Below are positions 24,874-38,150 of a stretch of 64,000 nt of DNA, in pieces; position 1 is the first letter of the stretch; each line of letters opens with the position of its first letter. The stretch covers positions 125,256,125-125,320,124 of the forward strand of contig NC_133897.1 of the NCBI RefSeq assembly GCF_964199755.1, given 5' to 3'. The position numbers and the translations under genes were made by a program. The DNA comes from Larus michahellis (taxonomy: Eukaryota; Chordata; Aves; Charadriiformes; Laridae). The notes below the pieces were generated by a model that was not told the DNA's origin, made no database searches, and saw only the letters and a list, made by a program, of their open reading frames with translations.

Positions 24874-27800
24874 CCGTAGAAAGCAGAGGGAAGCAGGGGA
24901 GGAAAAAGACAGAAGCTGAGACAAGGAGTATCACAACTTAGTAAATCACTGTTGTTAGTAAGACTAGAAAATAAAGCTTAAGAAATCCTCAAACCCTGAA
25001 ACAATTTTAAACCTAAAAGCCCTCAGTGTGGGTTATCCATATTTTCACCATTATTTTTTTTTCTGCCCATAACACATCTGTGGTTAATATTTCGTTTTCT
25101 CCAATTATTGCACTTTGATGTGTATTTGATGTCAGTTACATGCAAAATGAAAGACCTACCTGAGTTAGGCAGAATAGGCAACACCTTCTGCTTTGAAATT
25201 TAGATTAATACTCCAGTTTATCTTAGCAAAAGAACATGGCTACATCCCCCTTCACAGTAAGTGTGGTTCCTACCTTTCACAGCATTTAACAGAGTTGGTC
25301 TAGAAACTCTTTTATAAGGGTTTCATGTCAGAGTACAAGGTGCAGGTCAACACGCATTATTCTAGAAGCAATTTATAGAAGGGTTTTTTTTCTCTGAATT
25401 TGAGTCCTAACATTTTTATCTTGCAGGAATGCTGAATGCATTTGCATGAATGCAAGTTTAATGAAATTTGTGTGTGGAAAGTGAAAACATAGCTTTAAAT
25501 ATACCAATCTGTTCTCCATGCATTGCAATCAAGTCCTAGGATTTTTAATAATTTGCTGAAATAACACAAAATAAAGAAGAGAAACCATACTTGTGGTGCA
25601 GACATACCTTTTTTTTAGAGTCGAAACTTTCCACTAGCTCAGGATGGCTTCAAAGCTCAAATACTAGACACTGCAACAAAGTCACACAGCGCTTAAAATT
25701 GTTAGTCACATAAGCCCTAACTATTTGAAAGGAGACATCTCTCTCAAACCCATGACTGGCAAGTTGGCTCTTTGACCAGACCTTTCTAAAAATCTCCCTG
25801 GCTCCCTGACCTTTAATACCACTTGCTTTTGAAGAGCCAAGATAAGAAGATGGCCTCATACTCTTCCTGACCTTGCTCCATGCGTTCATACAATCAGGAT
25901 CTGAGAGACCCAAACCTCGGTGGCAGGTTTCCTGAGACATCCGAGGGCTTGGCACATCCTGCTGATCTCACGTGACTTTCCAGAAGGCAATGATGGTGCC
26001 TGTCTGACAGGTGCACCTGTACCCAGTTTTCTGTCCAACATCACCGCAGTGTAGGATAGAGCAGGTTGACACATTTAAGTTAAAAAAGAGCAAGGTCCCA
26101 AATTTTCTTCTCTTGTGTAACCTAATGGTTGTTAAAGTTTACGCTTGAATGTTTGTGTTGATCCATGTACTATGAATAGAAGATGACTTTTGTAACAGAT
26201 AGCATGTTGGGCTCAGAACCAACATACAGTACTGACCCTCATATCCAGGGATTATTTGCAAAGCAAATCCAGACACCTCTGATATGAGGACTGGTGATGT
26301 AGGCACATGTTCTAAAAAATTCAGCCTTTCCTCGCTGTGACTTTTGGTCATACTAGGTGAAATATAAGCATCAGGTATTGCAAGACAATCTGCTTATCGA
26401 AAAAGAGTGAAAAAGTTTCTCTGTATATGTGACCACTTCATTATAGATAATAAGGAGCATGGCATGACCTCATCACTTTCAGGAAATTTTATAGAATCAT
26501 CTCTGAAACCGAAATGCTAATGCAAAAGAAAAGACATGAAGAATAAATGTGATCATAAAAGACGTGTAACTCAGCTCATTTCTGTTGTAAACAGGCAGTT
26601 TTAGGGTCCAAAGCTGCAAGTGAGTCAAATAATTTTGTCTTGATAGAAATGATCTTCAGCAGATCCCACAAGATGTATGAAATAGCCCCTCCATTTAATA
26701 ACTACAGCCATTCCAAAAAGAAACATAGCATTAAAGTGTTCTTTCTCCTCAGAAAAATCTCTTTTGAGAGAAATGACACTGGCCTTAACAGGGAATACAA
26801 AACTTGACCCAGTAAAATTACTAGTTTATAATAATCAGCAGCTCTACACCTGTAAGATGGACCTGTGTCAAAAGTTAAGAACTTTAACACAAACAAAAAA
26901 ACCCCTCAAACATTAACAATAAACAAAAATATGTGTGATCATATGTTCAGATGGCAGAAAGGAATGCTGGTCATTTTATGTCAGTAAAGAGCCACAGCTT
27001 ATCTAACGAGAGGCAGTTTATTAATCGGAGCTGGTGGGGCTCCAATGCCCAATTAAATACAAGGCAAGTGCCCTAAGACAAGTCACTCTGTTTCTCACGT
27101 CTGGGTAAGAAAGAACCCTAATGGGCTTCAAAAACATATACTGTTTTCTGAGTTGTCAGACTATAATTAAAACCTAGCCTGAAGTAAATAAATAAAATTT
27201 CCTTCAAAAAAGCGCACTATCCTTTGAATACAAGGAACGGTGCAATACTAGTCAGTGCAGTCGGGCACTCTGCTCACGTACACTGCTACTACTTAAAAGG
27301 GGAACATGAGTAGGCTTGCACTAATGACAGTTAGTTTTCTGAGGGAAGCTCTAATTTGACAGAGCACTGTGCCTCAGAGACATAAAACTCTTTTTTTTCC
27401 TAAAACGAAAGCCTGAAATACGAATTTCCACTCTCTGTTGCAGATTATGAAGTATATCTTGTTAGAAGAACATATGTTAGTGAAGACTGCACATAGCTCT
27501 AAGACTCACAGAAATGTCTTATGATTTTTTCCCTTTGTGTGTTCTTATATGGTAATATACTAGAACAGGATGAGTCCGCCCAGCAGTAATACCCATTTAC
27601 TATACTACATGGTATGCAGGATTCTCTTTCAGACTTCAGGGTTCTTAACAGCAAAATCACACTGTTTTATGCTTCATCATCTTCCACCACAGCAGTACTT
27701 AGAATTAGAAGTGGTACACAGTTTATATGCTAACTACAGTAAAAAAATCTAACTTTATGTACAATAAACTCTTTTCATGGCTTAAATGGGAATGAACTGA

Positions 27801-30384
27801 TTGAAGGTTGTTTTGGTTCATTTCAAATAAGTTTCTGCACCACTGCAATCATTCAGATATTGAACTGTTACAACACTGTCTGCCAGTTGCATACTGAATG
27901 TGCAGAAAGCTGAAAAAGTGTGAGTACACTAAGGGACAAAGAATAAAAATCATACTGAAACAGTACACTGCTTGGGCCTGGTGGAGATTTTTGTTATGCT
28001 TGAACACGTTATGTTTTATTTATAATTAATTTACATTTTTTTTGTGTTACTGAATACATTTAGAAATTACTTCTTCAATTGCCAATCTCGCCTTTTCACT
28101 GACCACAAAATTACAAGGTTCATACATCTGACAAATAAAGCCAAGGAGGGACATGCTTCTCTTCTCCCTTTCAGCAAAGGTGAAAGGTATCACAATGTAT
28201 TAATGTTGAGATTAACATGTAATGCTTACTTTTGGAAACACTTACTACTACACCACATGTGCAGTTTAGCCCTTTACATACATACTTTTTCAAAATACAT
28301 ACATTCTGAAACAAAAACTTCATTTCAAGTATGAAAGTTTAAAATTTTTGTTCTAGATTCCTTGAAACATTTCTGGTTTTCTCACATTTTTATCTCTTTT
28401 TTTTTTTTTTTCTGGCTTTCACAAAGATGTATGTTTGCAGTGATAAACAATTGCATTTGTACATAAAATTGCACACAGAGAGTAACTATTGCATAAATAT
28501 ATCCACAATCAGAGCACTGAAACACATTTCGCTTTTTTATGGTGAGAGAATTTCTTTCTCTTTATATGGTATTCATCTGAGTGCTTTTTTCTTGTGTATT
28601 GTTTTCTAAACTTCAACCTACACCATCGTTCAACAACGGTAAATTGCACGTCACCTGTCTCAGTGCTTTGTTCTTTTCGTAATCCTGTATTATGTAATTT
28701 ACTCCAGACTTGCAATTTCAGATTCCCAGTGACGATGTACTTCTGGGAAAAGAGTCTGTTATAGAACAACACTATTAGGAAGGAAGAAGCCAGAAAAGGA
28801 GAGAACAGAAAATAATATAGAATTCTTTTGTAATGCCTTCAGTCAATTGAAATCAATCTTCCATCATCTGTTTCAGTCTTTTGAAAAATCTCATTAAATT
28901 ACTCATCAGTGTGTTTTCAGTGTTGATATACTATTTAATCTTCTCTTTCCTTCAACAGAAATCTATCTGATAAATATTTTTTCAGTTTGAAAACAAATGG
29001 CAAAGGCAAATGTGCAAATTCATTTGGATCTTACCTCAAATAATTGCAAAAGCCCTAGAGAGGAACTCAGTATATTTGCAGCTAACTCATCTACGGAGCT
29101 TCAAGCTCTTTCCAAGTCTGTGAAAGCCATGAACTACCAGTTCTTCACCAGAAGCGTCAGGAAAAGAAGTTCTGCATGTGCAGTGGAATAAGAGAGATGC
29201 GTCCCATGGGTTTCTTTTTAATAAAAAAATGAAAGGAACTCCAGCCTTTTCCTAGATATGAAAGCACACACTTTCTCCAGCTCAGTGAGGTTCCTGAGAA
29301 AACTTTTAAATTTAAGCATGTAGTTGCCTATTAAGACTACTTGTGCATAGGCACACGTAGAATTGGGCCCAGTGCTTCCATCTTTTCCTCAGAAATTTTC
29401 TATTCTGATCACTTATTCCCCCCCTCACCCCTATAGCAGTCTAAAGAACTTCAGAGTTACACCAAATAGCAATGGATTGTTGAGACACCCCCCCAACAAA
29501 AGTCTCCATTGAAGCAACTTATAAGGCAGAAACTTGTTTCATAAGGACCCCTTTGCACCAAAGCTTGACTGCTTTCCACTTAGAGTACTCTTCTAGAAGC
29601 AATACTGAAGGAGAAATATTTCCTCCATTATTAAAGAGCAGAAATTAAACTCAGCTTTTCCTGTGATTACTTAGGAGCTACCCTCAACTTTCTGGTAATA
29701 GGCAACACGTGACTAACGGATGTGAAGAGGTGGAGGTATTTTCCTGGTTACCTGATGAGAAGGTGGGCCCTTTTGGTCCCTGATGCTCGTGAGACCCTTC
29801 AGTAAACTTCTTCCATACCATGAATGGTAGCCCTTCAGGATGATTTCCAGCAAGTCCTGGGAGGCAGGGATGTAAGACAGTGAAATGCAAGCCATGGTGG
29901 GCATTTACATAGGAAGAACTGAGGAAGAGAAGCCCTGCCTTGCAAAACAAAAGCCACATTCGGAGTTCCTTCCATATAGGAGGTTATCTGAGAGCCTCTG
30001 TGCAGAACCCAGCCTACCATTAGCAGGTGTGAGATACAGCTCATACATACACAGCCACAGCATTTCTGAAAATGCATTCTACAAGTCTGTGCCTGTCTCT
30101 TCTGCAATAACTGTCCTGTAATAACTTAATCTAAGTTCACTAATGATGAAGAGACTTCATAATTCTTGACCCCATCATTCTCCTGCTATCTTTCAGCCAA
30201 TGAGGAAACAACTGGTTATTTCTCCCAGGAAAAGCTAATTCTTTCAGAGAATACTCCTTAATCCTGTAGGTCAAGTACTAGAGAGTGGTACCAGCAATGT
30301 GAAAGTAAATATTATGACTTTATTGATGCCGTTACAGTCTATTTCCTATTATTAAACCTATTATTTTCAGTATATGAAGGAACA
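24874..30384. other. Former intronic spacer, no confident exon
   Basis: Apart from AT-rich spacer there are two GC-richer stretches. At 25650-26075 there are long minus-strand frames of no known similarity and several CpG sites. At 29700-29960 a minus-strand segment is bounded by CTTCCTCAG and CATCAG|GTAACC; I could not match it to peroxidasin or to any transposon. A long poly-T run lies at about 28397-28411. PXDNL exons expected here (linker before the coiled coil) were not found. Confidence 0.4.
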
Positions 30385-30560
30385 CAGTGTTACAACATCC
30401 ATAGCATTATCACACAATTCAGAAAAACTGAGAGGTTTTGACATTATGATAATCTGTTTTGTGTTAAGTAGTAAATATGGCAGCCTAACAAATTTGAAAA
30501 AAGCGTGAGATGAAGTGACCAACACGGTACAGAAGTCTAACAGTGGATGCTCTAAAGAAC
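30385..30560 (-). pseudogene. Tentative PXDNL-like exon: end of peroxidase domain
   Basis: A long minus-strand frame contains KPLSFSELCDNAMD, resembling the K-x-x-SL-R-LCDN-D motif near the end of the peroxidasin catalytic domain, and upstream an L-VT-x4-F-K-x-x-R pattern that could correspond to the segment preceding the RLRDGDR motif. The key RDGDR-WYENP block itself is not recognisable, so a deletion must be assumed. The position between the catalytic exon and the coiled-coil exon is as expected. Overall identity is low and part of the match may be chance in an F/L/I-rich frame. Confidence 0.27.
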
Positions 30561-33500
30561 TCTCAAGAATAATAAACAAAAAACTCATAAATTTAAATAT
30601 TATTGCAAACAACTGCCTGAAAAAATGTGGAAAATTCAGTAGGGACTGAATCACTGAATCATCTTTACCAAGAACCAAAAACATGGAAAAATGGGTCAAA
30701 GAAAGTCTGAGGAAGGAATAGGTCCTCAGACCATTAGCAAGGAATAGTTCCATTATCCCTACTCATTGCTTACTTCATTATTCTTTGAAATTCTGGGAAT
30801 TCCAGGAAGTTATTATCTGACACCCATGTGCTGTTGGAAGAGGTCAGGCAGGTATAAAAACATCTACAAACTTTATCATCACTAGCTCACACATTCCTTT
30901 TCCAATTTCTCTTATATCTGGCCAGTAATGCAATGCTGTAAGAGGTTCCTTCAAAAGCAGCACCTGAACTATCTCTTGTTACTCTGTGTCTATCTGTCTA
31001 TCCATCCAGGTGTCATATGACACTTCCAAAATACAGGCAACAGCCACTGAATCGTAGCTTCCTATCTGTTTTGTCTGACTGGACTGTTTCTCAAAGGCTG
31101 ACAGATTAGATCAGGTATTGACACCGACTTTTCCAAAAATGAGAAGGGTAAAACATTAGCTGAAAGACACCATTCTTGATCATTCAAAGATGATGGAAAA
31201 AATAATGATTATGATGATGACAGGGAACACACCCTAAATGAATGAATAATTGACAAACTCTTTCTAAATTATGCTCTCCATGTGTATACATTCAACATAA
31301 TATGACTTCCAGTAGCTATGAAAAAAAATATCAGTGTGAAAATCTATTCTATGTAAGTTCCATTCGGTTCATAACTGAGAATACATGTAGCTGATATAGT
31401 GCTAGCTGCTATTGCGATAAATATATTTTCTCTGTATACAACCAAAGAATTTCAACCTTACAGAATTCAAATACATTTTGCTATGTGCTATTCACCCATG
31501 TATATGCAGCATTCTCATCTCAGGAGTGGTTTCAATTCACTCATCTCAGTAATGGCACCTGCGTGGCACCTAGGAATGTCTGTCAGACAAAGGGTGGCTG
31601 GAAGATCAAAGATCTTAAAGCCATTTACCTCCTTCATTCAGTCCCACAAATTCAGCTTCATGGATACGCATGAGGAGCCTATCTCATTCTTCCCAGACCA
31701 TTAACAACTTTTCTGATTCCTGTGTTCTTTTTATTATTAACTGTGTTTAGGCAGTTCTACTTTCAGATTACACAAAATATGACACCCAAATTAATTGTGG
31801 TTGGCAGAATTTGGAAATGCAACTTTTTCCCAAAATCAGTCAAACAAATAAACAAAAAATTAAGCCACACACTAGTTCAGGAGGAAGTGACAATACCATA
31901 TGGCTGGCAATAGGAAAAGAAGCATAGTAATAACCACTTCTTTTAAAATGCTCTGAACCAGCACTTTCTAAAGCACCGTCTGTGCTCCATCGTCATAAAA
32001 ATTAATTAAAACACAGGAAAGGTATTTTAAAAAATTAAAACAGAAATCTCCAGAGAATTACAAAGCACAAACTGTTATTGCCTACAGACAGCGCTGTAAA
32101 AATGCAAAATCCTCCTCAATGAACTAGAGAGGAAGGTTTCCAAATGAAGTTGTCCTTTTATGTCTAATTAAACACATACTATGTATTATTGCACAATTTC
32201 ACATAAATGCGTTCACGGTTAATTCTTGCAGAAGATAAACTTGTGCAACAGCACATAAACACCAGAACATAATTCACATTTTTCTTAATTACAGCAGACT
32301 AGGTATCACTTTCACTAAAATTGTAATTTCATTAAAATTACAGGAATCATCTTATGCTTATTGTTAAGTAAGAACTGACCACTAAGGAGTAAGGAACACG
32401 TTTTCTACCATGCATTATAAATATCTTTTGCAAAAATGCACTTCTCCAAAAGGTAATTGTTTAGACTGATCTTTTACTGGGTAACAGCAATAAGTATAAA
32501 AGGGCAGTTCAAAAAAACATTTATAAAATTAAAAAAGTACTCTAAGTCGGAACTCTCAGACTATTCTAGAAGAAAATTATAATGGTGTAATGAGAAATTA
32601 TAATATTTCAGAGTGACGGATCCACTTGAAAAGTCTGGTTTAAGGTGAAAAGACAGACTTGCTCCTTCGAAGCACTCAGGAGCTTCACTTCAACAGCAAA
32701 CTCAAAAGTCTTGAACACCACTCAGTGACTACTTTTTCCCTCAGTTGTATTTTTATGTTGATTTTTTTGGTATCTGCAATAAAAAATACTGGAAAAAGGA
32801 AAATGACATCTAAATGACAGGTTTCACAAGAAAATTAATCATTTTATACTGAGAATTAAACAAAAAATGGAAAAAATTCAAAACAGCATTCACCTCCTTA
32901 AGTTATTTTTACACAAGATGAAAACTCTGGAACTTCAAAGGAATGTTGTGCAATTCTATTACATTAGAGATGCCGTTAATATACTGTCAACATCCTAAAA
33001 GCAGAATCCTTTCCTGAAGAGGTTTTTCTGCTTTCTTGAGTGTTGAGACTCTTGACAAATCAAATGTCACATTTTATGCAACATATAGGTAAGAAAGTTT
33101 CTCTCTTTCAGGAAAATAATAGTGTTACCATTAGCTGAAAAGAAAACAAAAAATGCCTCATGACTGAAAAAAAGCAAGCACAAGAAACAAAACCTACTGA
33201 ATAAAGCAAAGAACACAAAACAAAACCAAACCAGCTAATCTGAAACATACCTATGTCCCAGTTAACTTTTCAGCAGTAATCAAGATGTAGAATTAATATT
33301 CCTTATTGCTAAACTCAATCAGCTATTTACCACATTTCTCCTGACACTTCCAGAGAAAACCACAGAGCCCAAAAATAGTTCCTGTATAAAACCTTCAAAG
33401 TTGTTGTTCCTTAAATAAACCTTCCTTTACCTCCCCTTAACCTTCTTTAAGCAATTTCTAAGCTTTTCTTAACTATACACATAATTCCTAAAAACTTTTT

Positions 33501-33789
33501 TTTTTTTACACTAATCTCCTTTGTCAAATTGAAGCTCTCAAAATCTCGTCACTTTTCACCAACACTCCCATCATTACAGAATTGTTACAATATAATCTGA
33601 ATTACTGGCAAAAATAATCCAAAATAGAATTCTAACTTTCACAACATGTCGCAGTCAACGTAAAAATTTCCTAAAACAGAGACTTATTGCATCTACAATA
33701 AAGAGACTTTTTTCTATCTGTTGTTCAGGTGTCTTATGCAAAGGAAGCATTTATCAAAGAGACAAAACTCATCTACTTGTACCTCCAAA
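30561..33789. other. AT-rich former intron, nothing recognised
   Basis: No exon, RNA gene or transposon could be supported in this stretch. Confidence 0.4.
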
Positions 33790-34030
33790 TGATTTTTACA
33801 AGGTCCTCCAAATCCTTCAGAGGCTCCTAGGAAAACTACTGAGATCTGGGTAGAAGGAAAGGTCCTAGAATAAATACGTAATTAGAAGGTAAGAAACAGG
33901 CAGAAGGAAAGTTGTCTTTATTTGAAGTTGTTGAAGGTCTTTGCCATTTCACTGTGTTATGGCTTCTACTGTTCAACATATTCATAAACAATATAGAGAA
34001 ATTAATGAAAAGTGAGGGAGCAGTAATGAA
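33790..34030 (+). repeat. Old CR1 LINE reverse-transcriptase fragment
   Basis: The plus strand includes CTGTTCAACATATTCATAAA and encodes LLFNIFINNIEKLMKSEG. This corresponds to the segment just after the GVPQGS-LGP block of CR1 reverse transcriptase in old CR1 subfamilies, where it is followed by a short helix and the A-DD box. The upstream 120 bases fit, with gaps, the W-x-x-GR-Q-V part of the same protein. Frames are broken and the A-DD box is not visible, so the copy is ancient and dead. Confidence 0.5.
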
Positions 34031-37000
34031 AGCAAAGGGATATTATGAAGAACTGGAAAAAGAATTTATGAGATTGACTGACTTGGTAGATGAAATTAAA
34101 AGTAAATAAAGCTACACACGTGGAGAAAAACACTTCCAACTTCACATATTAAACAATGGACTCTGAGATAACCTTTATTATAAATGAAGGAAATCATAAT
34201 AACCTGAAATAAAGACGACCTGAAATAAATCCAAAATAAATCCTCAAATTTTGCAGATACATTTTTTTTAATTATCTGAGGGGTAGGAATTGCATTTAAG
34301 TTCCAACTACTTCACTTCCTTCTGGCCTTTGAAAACAGCAGCTTTAAAAAATGTGTCTTCCAAAACTACTTCACACTAAAAGCAGCCCAAAGGATTGCTC
34401 TGAAAAAGAGGATCAGGTTTTAAGTTTCTGTGCACTGCACTGTTGAACACTCATTTGACACTGATGCTACAGAATACTTGAATGGATATTTGAATCCTAG
34501 GTTCTACACAGAATTAAAGTTATCACAAAATTATCCATATAGGCTACAGATCATTTGTCTGAAGAGAAAACACCTAACCTGGAAAGGCATCTACAATCCA
34601 ATACCAGCTTAATGTTGAGCACAGCATGTTAAGGATGAAGTCACTTTTGCATGCCACATGCATTGGATCCAGCAAAATAGATTTTCTGAGGCTTTTTTCC
34701 TTTATTTGCTTTTAGGCTTTTCTGCTTCTTGATTTTACACATGTTTCTGTATGGCTAGCAGAAATAATCTTTCTGCAGCACAAAACAATTTCTGAGCATT
34801 TTGAACGGTGGAGACGCAGCTACCCCTTCACAGCTGATGTCAGGAGTACTTTCCGTTCTGCTTTGCAATCTACTTCTGACTATCATTTAGTGAGGAAGGA
34901 GTCAGTACAGACCACATAAATTAGAGACCTGATATGACAGAAACGATGTTTTACAAATGCGAAATACAGAATACCTGTTTTACTGAAATATGCCTTATGA
35001 AAGCTGGCTGCCACTACTTAACCCTGACACTGCCTCTGAAGGTCAGGATTATGAATGCCAAATTAAAGTCACAGTCAATAACATATCTGAAAGGAAAAAT
35101 CACGGGTTACCTATCCAAAAAAGGAGATTATAATTAGGGACTGAGATTCTGTTCTGACTTCTGGTCAGCTCAGAGAACAGTTGCATTAGTGTCTTTCATT
35201 TATTGTTAACAGACAGCCTTGGAAATATTTGCCTTGACTTACATTTGGATGCTACTGAAAAAAATAGTGTGCTTGAACAACTTTGATGCTACAACTTGCT
35301 TCAGTGATGCTGAAGCACCAGTGATGCTACATCTTGCTTCACTGATACAAGCTGTTCTGCATAACTTACCCATCTCAGCCATTCATTTTCTTACTTGCAG
35401 GAATCAATGCATTAACTTGCTTTACTTTAGCACGAACAGCAACCCCAGCTGTTTTAACTCAGGAAGACCACTAAGATAATTGTCTTTAAAAAACTAAGGC
35501 AGACTTTCTGGATAAGGCCCAAAATAATCACTTTTCATATATGTTTATAGTTCAAAGAGCATATAACATTGACTACCATAGAGCAATACTTGATTAAATC
35601 CACACTCATATAAGTTACATACGAGAAGCAAAAGATACTTAAAAGGTAGGTAAACAGAAACTCCCCAGCATGAAAATAAATTCACAAAAAGAATGGCATG
35701 CCTAACACAAGACTTGGCATTAGGACTGATTTCCTAACTTCATATATACTCCAGTGACCTAAATGTTATGACTGATGAATTTAAGTTGGCAGCAGTTACT
35801 CAGAATGACAAGCAGGAGACCAGTGTTAGTCAGTCGTTGAAGATCAAAGGTATTTGGAAATTATGACAGAGTACCTTGTCACAAAAAGACCTTGTAAAAT
35901 CAGCAGTGTCCACAGAAGGTGACATGTATAATAAATGTACCAATGCAATCACAACATTCAGCCTTTGTTCATGATGCTCACTAAAAAAGAACATATAAGT
36001 AACTAGTTAGACCTTTGCTCATTTAATATTTGCTCACAGTATAATAAAAGCATTTATGAATGAATCTTCAGACAGCTGCATAAGAACTTGTCATACAACT
36101 GACAAAGAATATTGATTTTTTTAAAAAACTTTTCTTCACTCCTGCAAAATTAATAGGTAAATGTATTACTTTATCCATAGAAATCTTCTATGACAAAAAG
36201 TGATGCTATGTGACGTGACAAGGCACTCCCCCTCTCTGGGTGGGGTTAGCCCTAAAATCAGGGTGCTTCATGTTTAAAATATTGCTATCAGACACCTAAA
36301 AAGTAGCAGAAATTAACACAGCAGGACTAATCCCAGTCAGATGAAGGGAATGAAGTTCATGCTCAGGTAACATCCAGTATCATTAAGATCCCATGGCAAA
36401 GGACTACTAGTGCCTGTATTCTGAATCCTACCTTCTGGTAATGTTGGAATCCCTCAAAGAAATCTCTGGTTTAAAACTAACACTTCTTGTTTATTTTAGT
36501 CTACTACTACAGGTTACAAACAGTGAGTTTGATAAATGATGACAGGTGACACTGCCTTCAATCTCTGTATATGCAAACCAGGAATACTGGCAGCCTAGTA
36601 AACTCTACCAGCTATGAAATATAAAGGCATTTAAATCACCTCAAGACAGTTTCAGTAAAATTATGTACAGTTTTTCCAGGACAGTGTTGACTGAACCCAG
36701 AAAGCACTACTTTTTAAACATGAGCAATGTGAGAAAACTACTTTTTTTATTCATAAACAGTCAGATCACCAAGCAGGACAATGGAATTCTAAAAATATAT
36801 ATAAAGTCAGGGAAAAATACTCTGCCTTCTTCTTTTAACAGAGTATGTTAAATGTTTTGTCAGAAAAATACTTTTTCCAGTGTTGAAATAAATTTGGTAC
36901 TACAGTACAGCCAGAAAAGAAATACCAAGCTGGTGCATTTTCACTTGCCCTAGACACTATAAAATATCAAAAAATATTTACAAAATAACAGACTAAAACT

Positions 37001-37227
37001 TAACTGTTACATAACAAGAGTAGCAGTTCTGAGACTCAATTTTCACTTTGCTTGTAGCAATATAAATCCATCTTGAATGGCAATATAAAATAGAGAACAG
37101 GTTCAACAGTGTTCCACAGATGTTAGCGTTTCGGGTGGGAGGTGTGATTGCTTCATACTGAAAACAAAGACAGACTATCGACACAGCTAACTTGCACAAA
37201 AGAATTAAGGAAGTTATCTATGCCATA
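34031..37227. other. AT-rich former intron with a small tandem duplication
   Basis: At 35283-35306 and 35323-35346 a 24-bp unit (GATGCTACAACTTGCTTCAG...) is repeated with two differences, and a GCTTCAG/CTGAAGC stem lies inside the first copy. No exon or RNA gene was recognised. Confidence 0.45.
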
Positions 37228-38150
37228 TTTGACTTGGTTAGAATTGGAAGGGACTCAACATTTTGAGTGCGGCCATCTAGCCATTTCCTTATCCACCAAG
37301 TGGTCCATCTATCAAATCCATGTCTCTCCAATTTAGAGACAAGGATGCTGTGTGGGACAGTGCCAAATGCTTTGCACAAATTTAGGTAGATGATGTCAGT
37401 TGCTCTTCCCTTATTCACCACCACTGTAACACCGTTGCAGAAGGACACCAAGTTTGCCAGGCACAATTTGCTCTTATGAAGCCATGTTGGTTGCCACCGA
37501 TAACCTTCTTATTTTCCATGTGCCTTAGTATCACTTCCAGGAGGATCTCCTCCATGATCTTGCCGGGCATAAAGGTGAGACTGACCAGCCTGTGGTTCCC
37601 CAGATCTTTGTTTTTGCCCTTTTTAAAAATGGGAGTTATGCGTCCCCTTCTCCAGTCAGTGGGAAATTCACCGGACTGCCACAACTTCTCAAATATGATG
37701 CATAGTGCCTTGGCAACTTCATCTGCTAGTTCCCTCAGGACCTGCGGATGTATGTCATCAGGTCCCATGGACTTGTGCACCTTCAGGTTTGAACCTGAGC
37801 TTCTCCTGCAGTGCACAGCACCTCATTCTCTTAGTCCCTGCCTTTGCCTTCTACAACTCGGGTGGTGTGGCTAGAGCACTTGCTTGTGAAGACTGAGGCA
37901 AAAAAGTCATTGAGTACCTCATCCTTCTCTATATCCCCAGTCACCAGGTCTCCCAATTTCTTCCAGAGAGGGCCCACATTTTTCCTCATCTTCCTTTTAT
38001 CACTGATGCACCTGTGGAATCTTTTCTTGTTGCCCTTGACATCCCTGGCCAATGACAATTTGTCTGAAGCTGCATCTCTTTCTTTGATTAGTGAATCATC
38101 TGGATACCTATCTTTGTCTACATCCTCAATTTTCAGATAAGATAAAACAT
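37228..38150 (-). pseudogene. CR1 LINE ORF2 fragment with frameshifts and an internal deletion
   Basis: Read on the minus strand, three frames in succession give CR1 ORF2. First comes the linker [10 protein letters not shown]...[25 protein letters not shown] (about 38060-37840). Next is the start of RT with GPDDIHPQVLRELADEVA and WRRGRITPIFKKG-KDLGN-R-VSL (37780-37580). Last is MCLANLVSF...[16 protein letters not shown] ending at W-DGRTQ (about 37270). At least two frameshifts occur, around 37820 and 37470. Directly after DGRTQ the sequence jumps to a CR1 3'-end-like stretch (GTCCCTTCCAATTCTAACC on minus, about 37233-37255). The catalytic A-DD region and most of the 3' part are therefore deleted. 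This copy is older than the one at 16.3-17.5 kb and lies in a former intron of the PXDNL-like gene. Confidence 0.9.
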
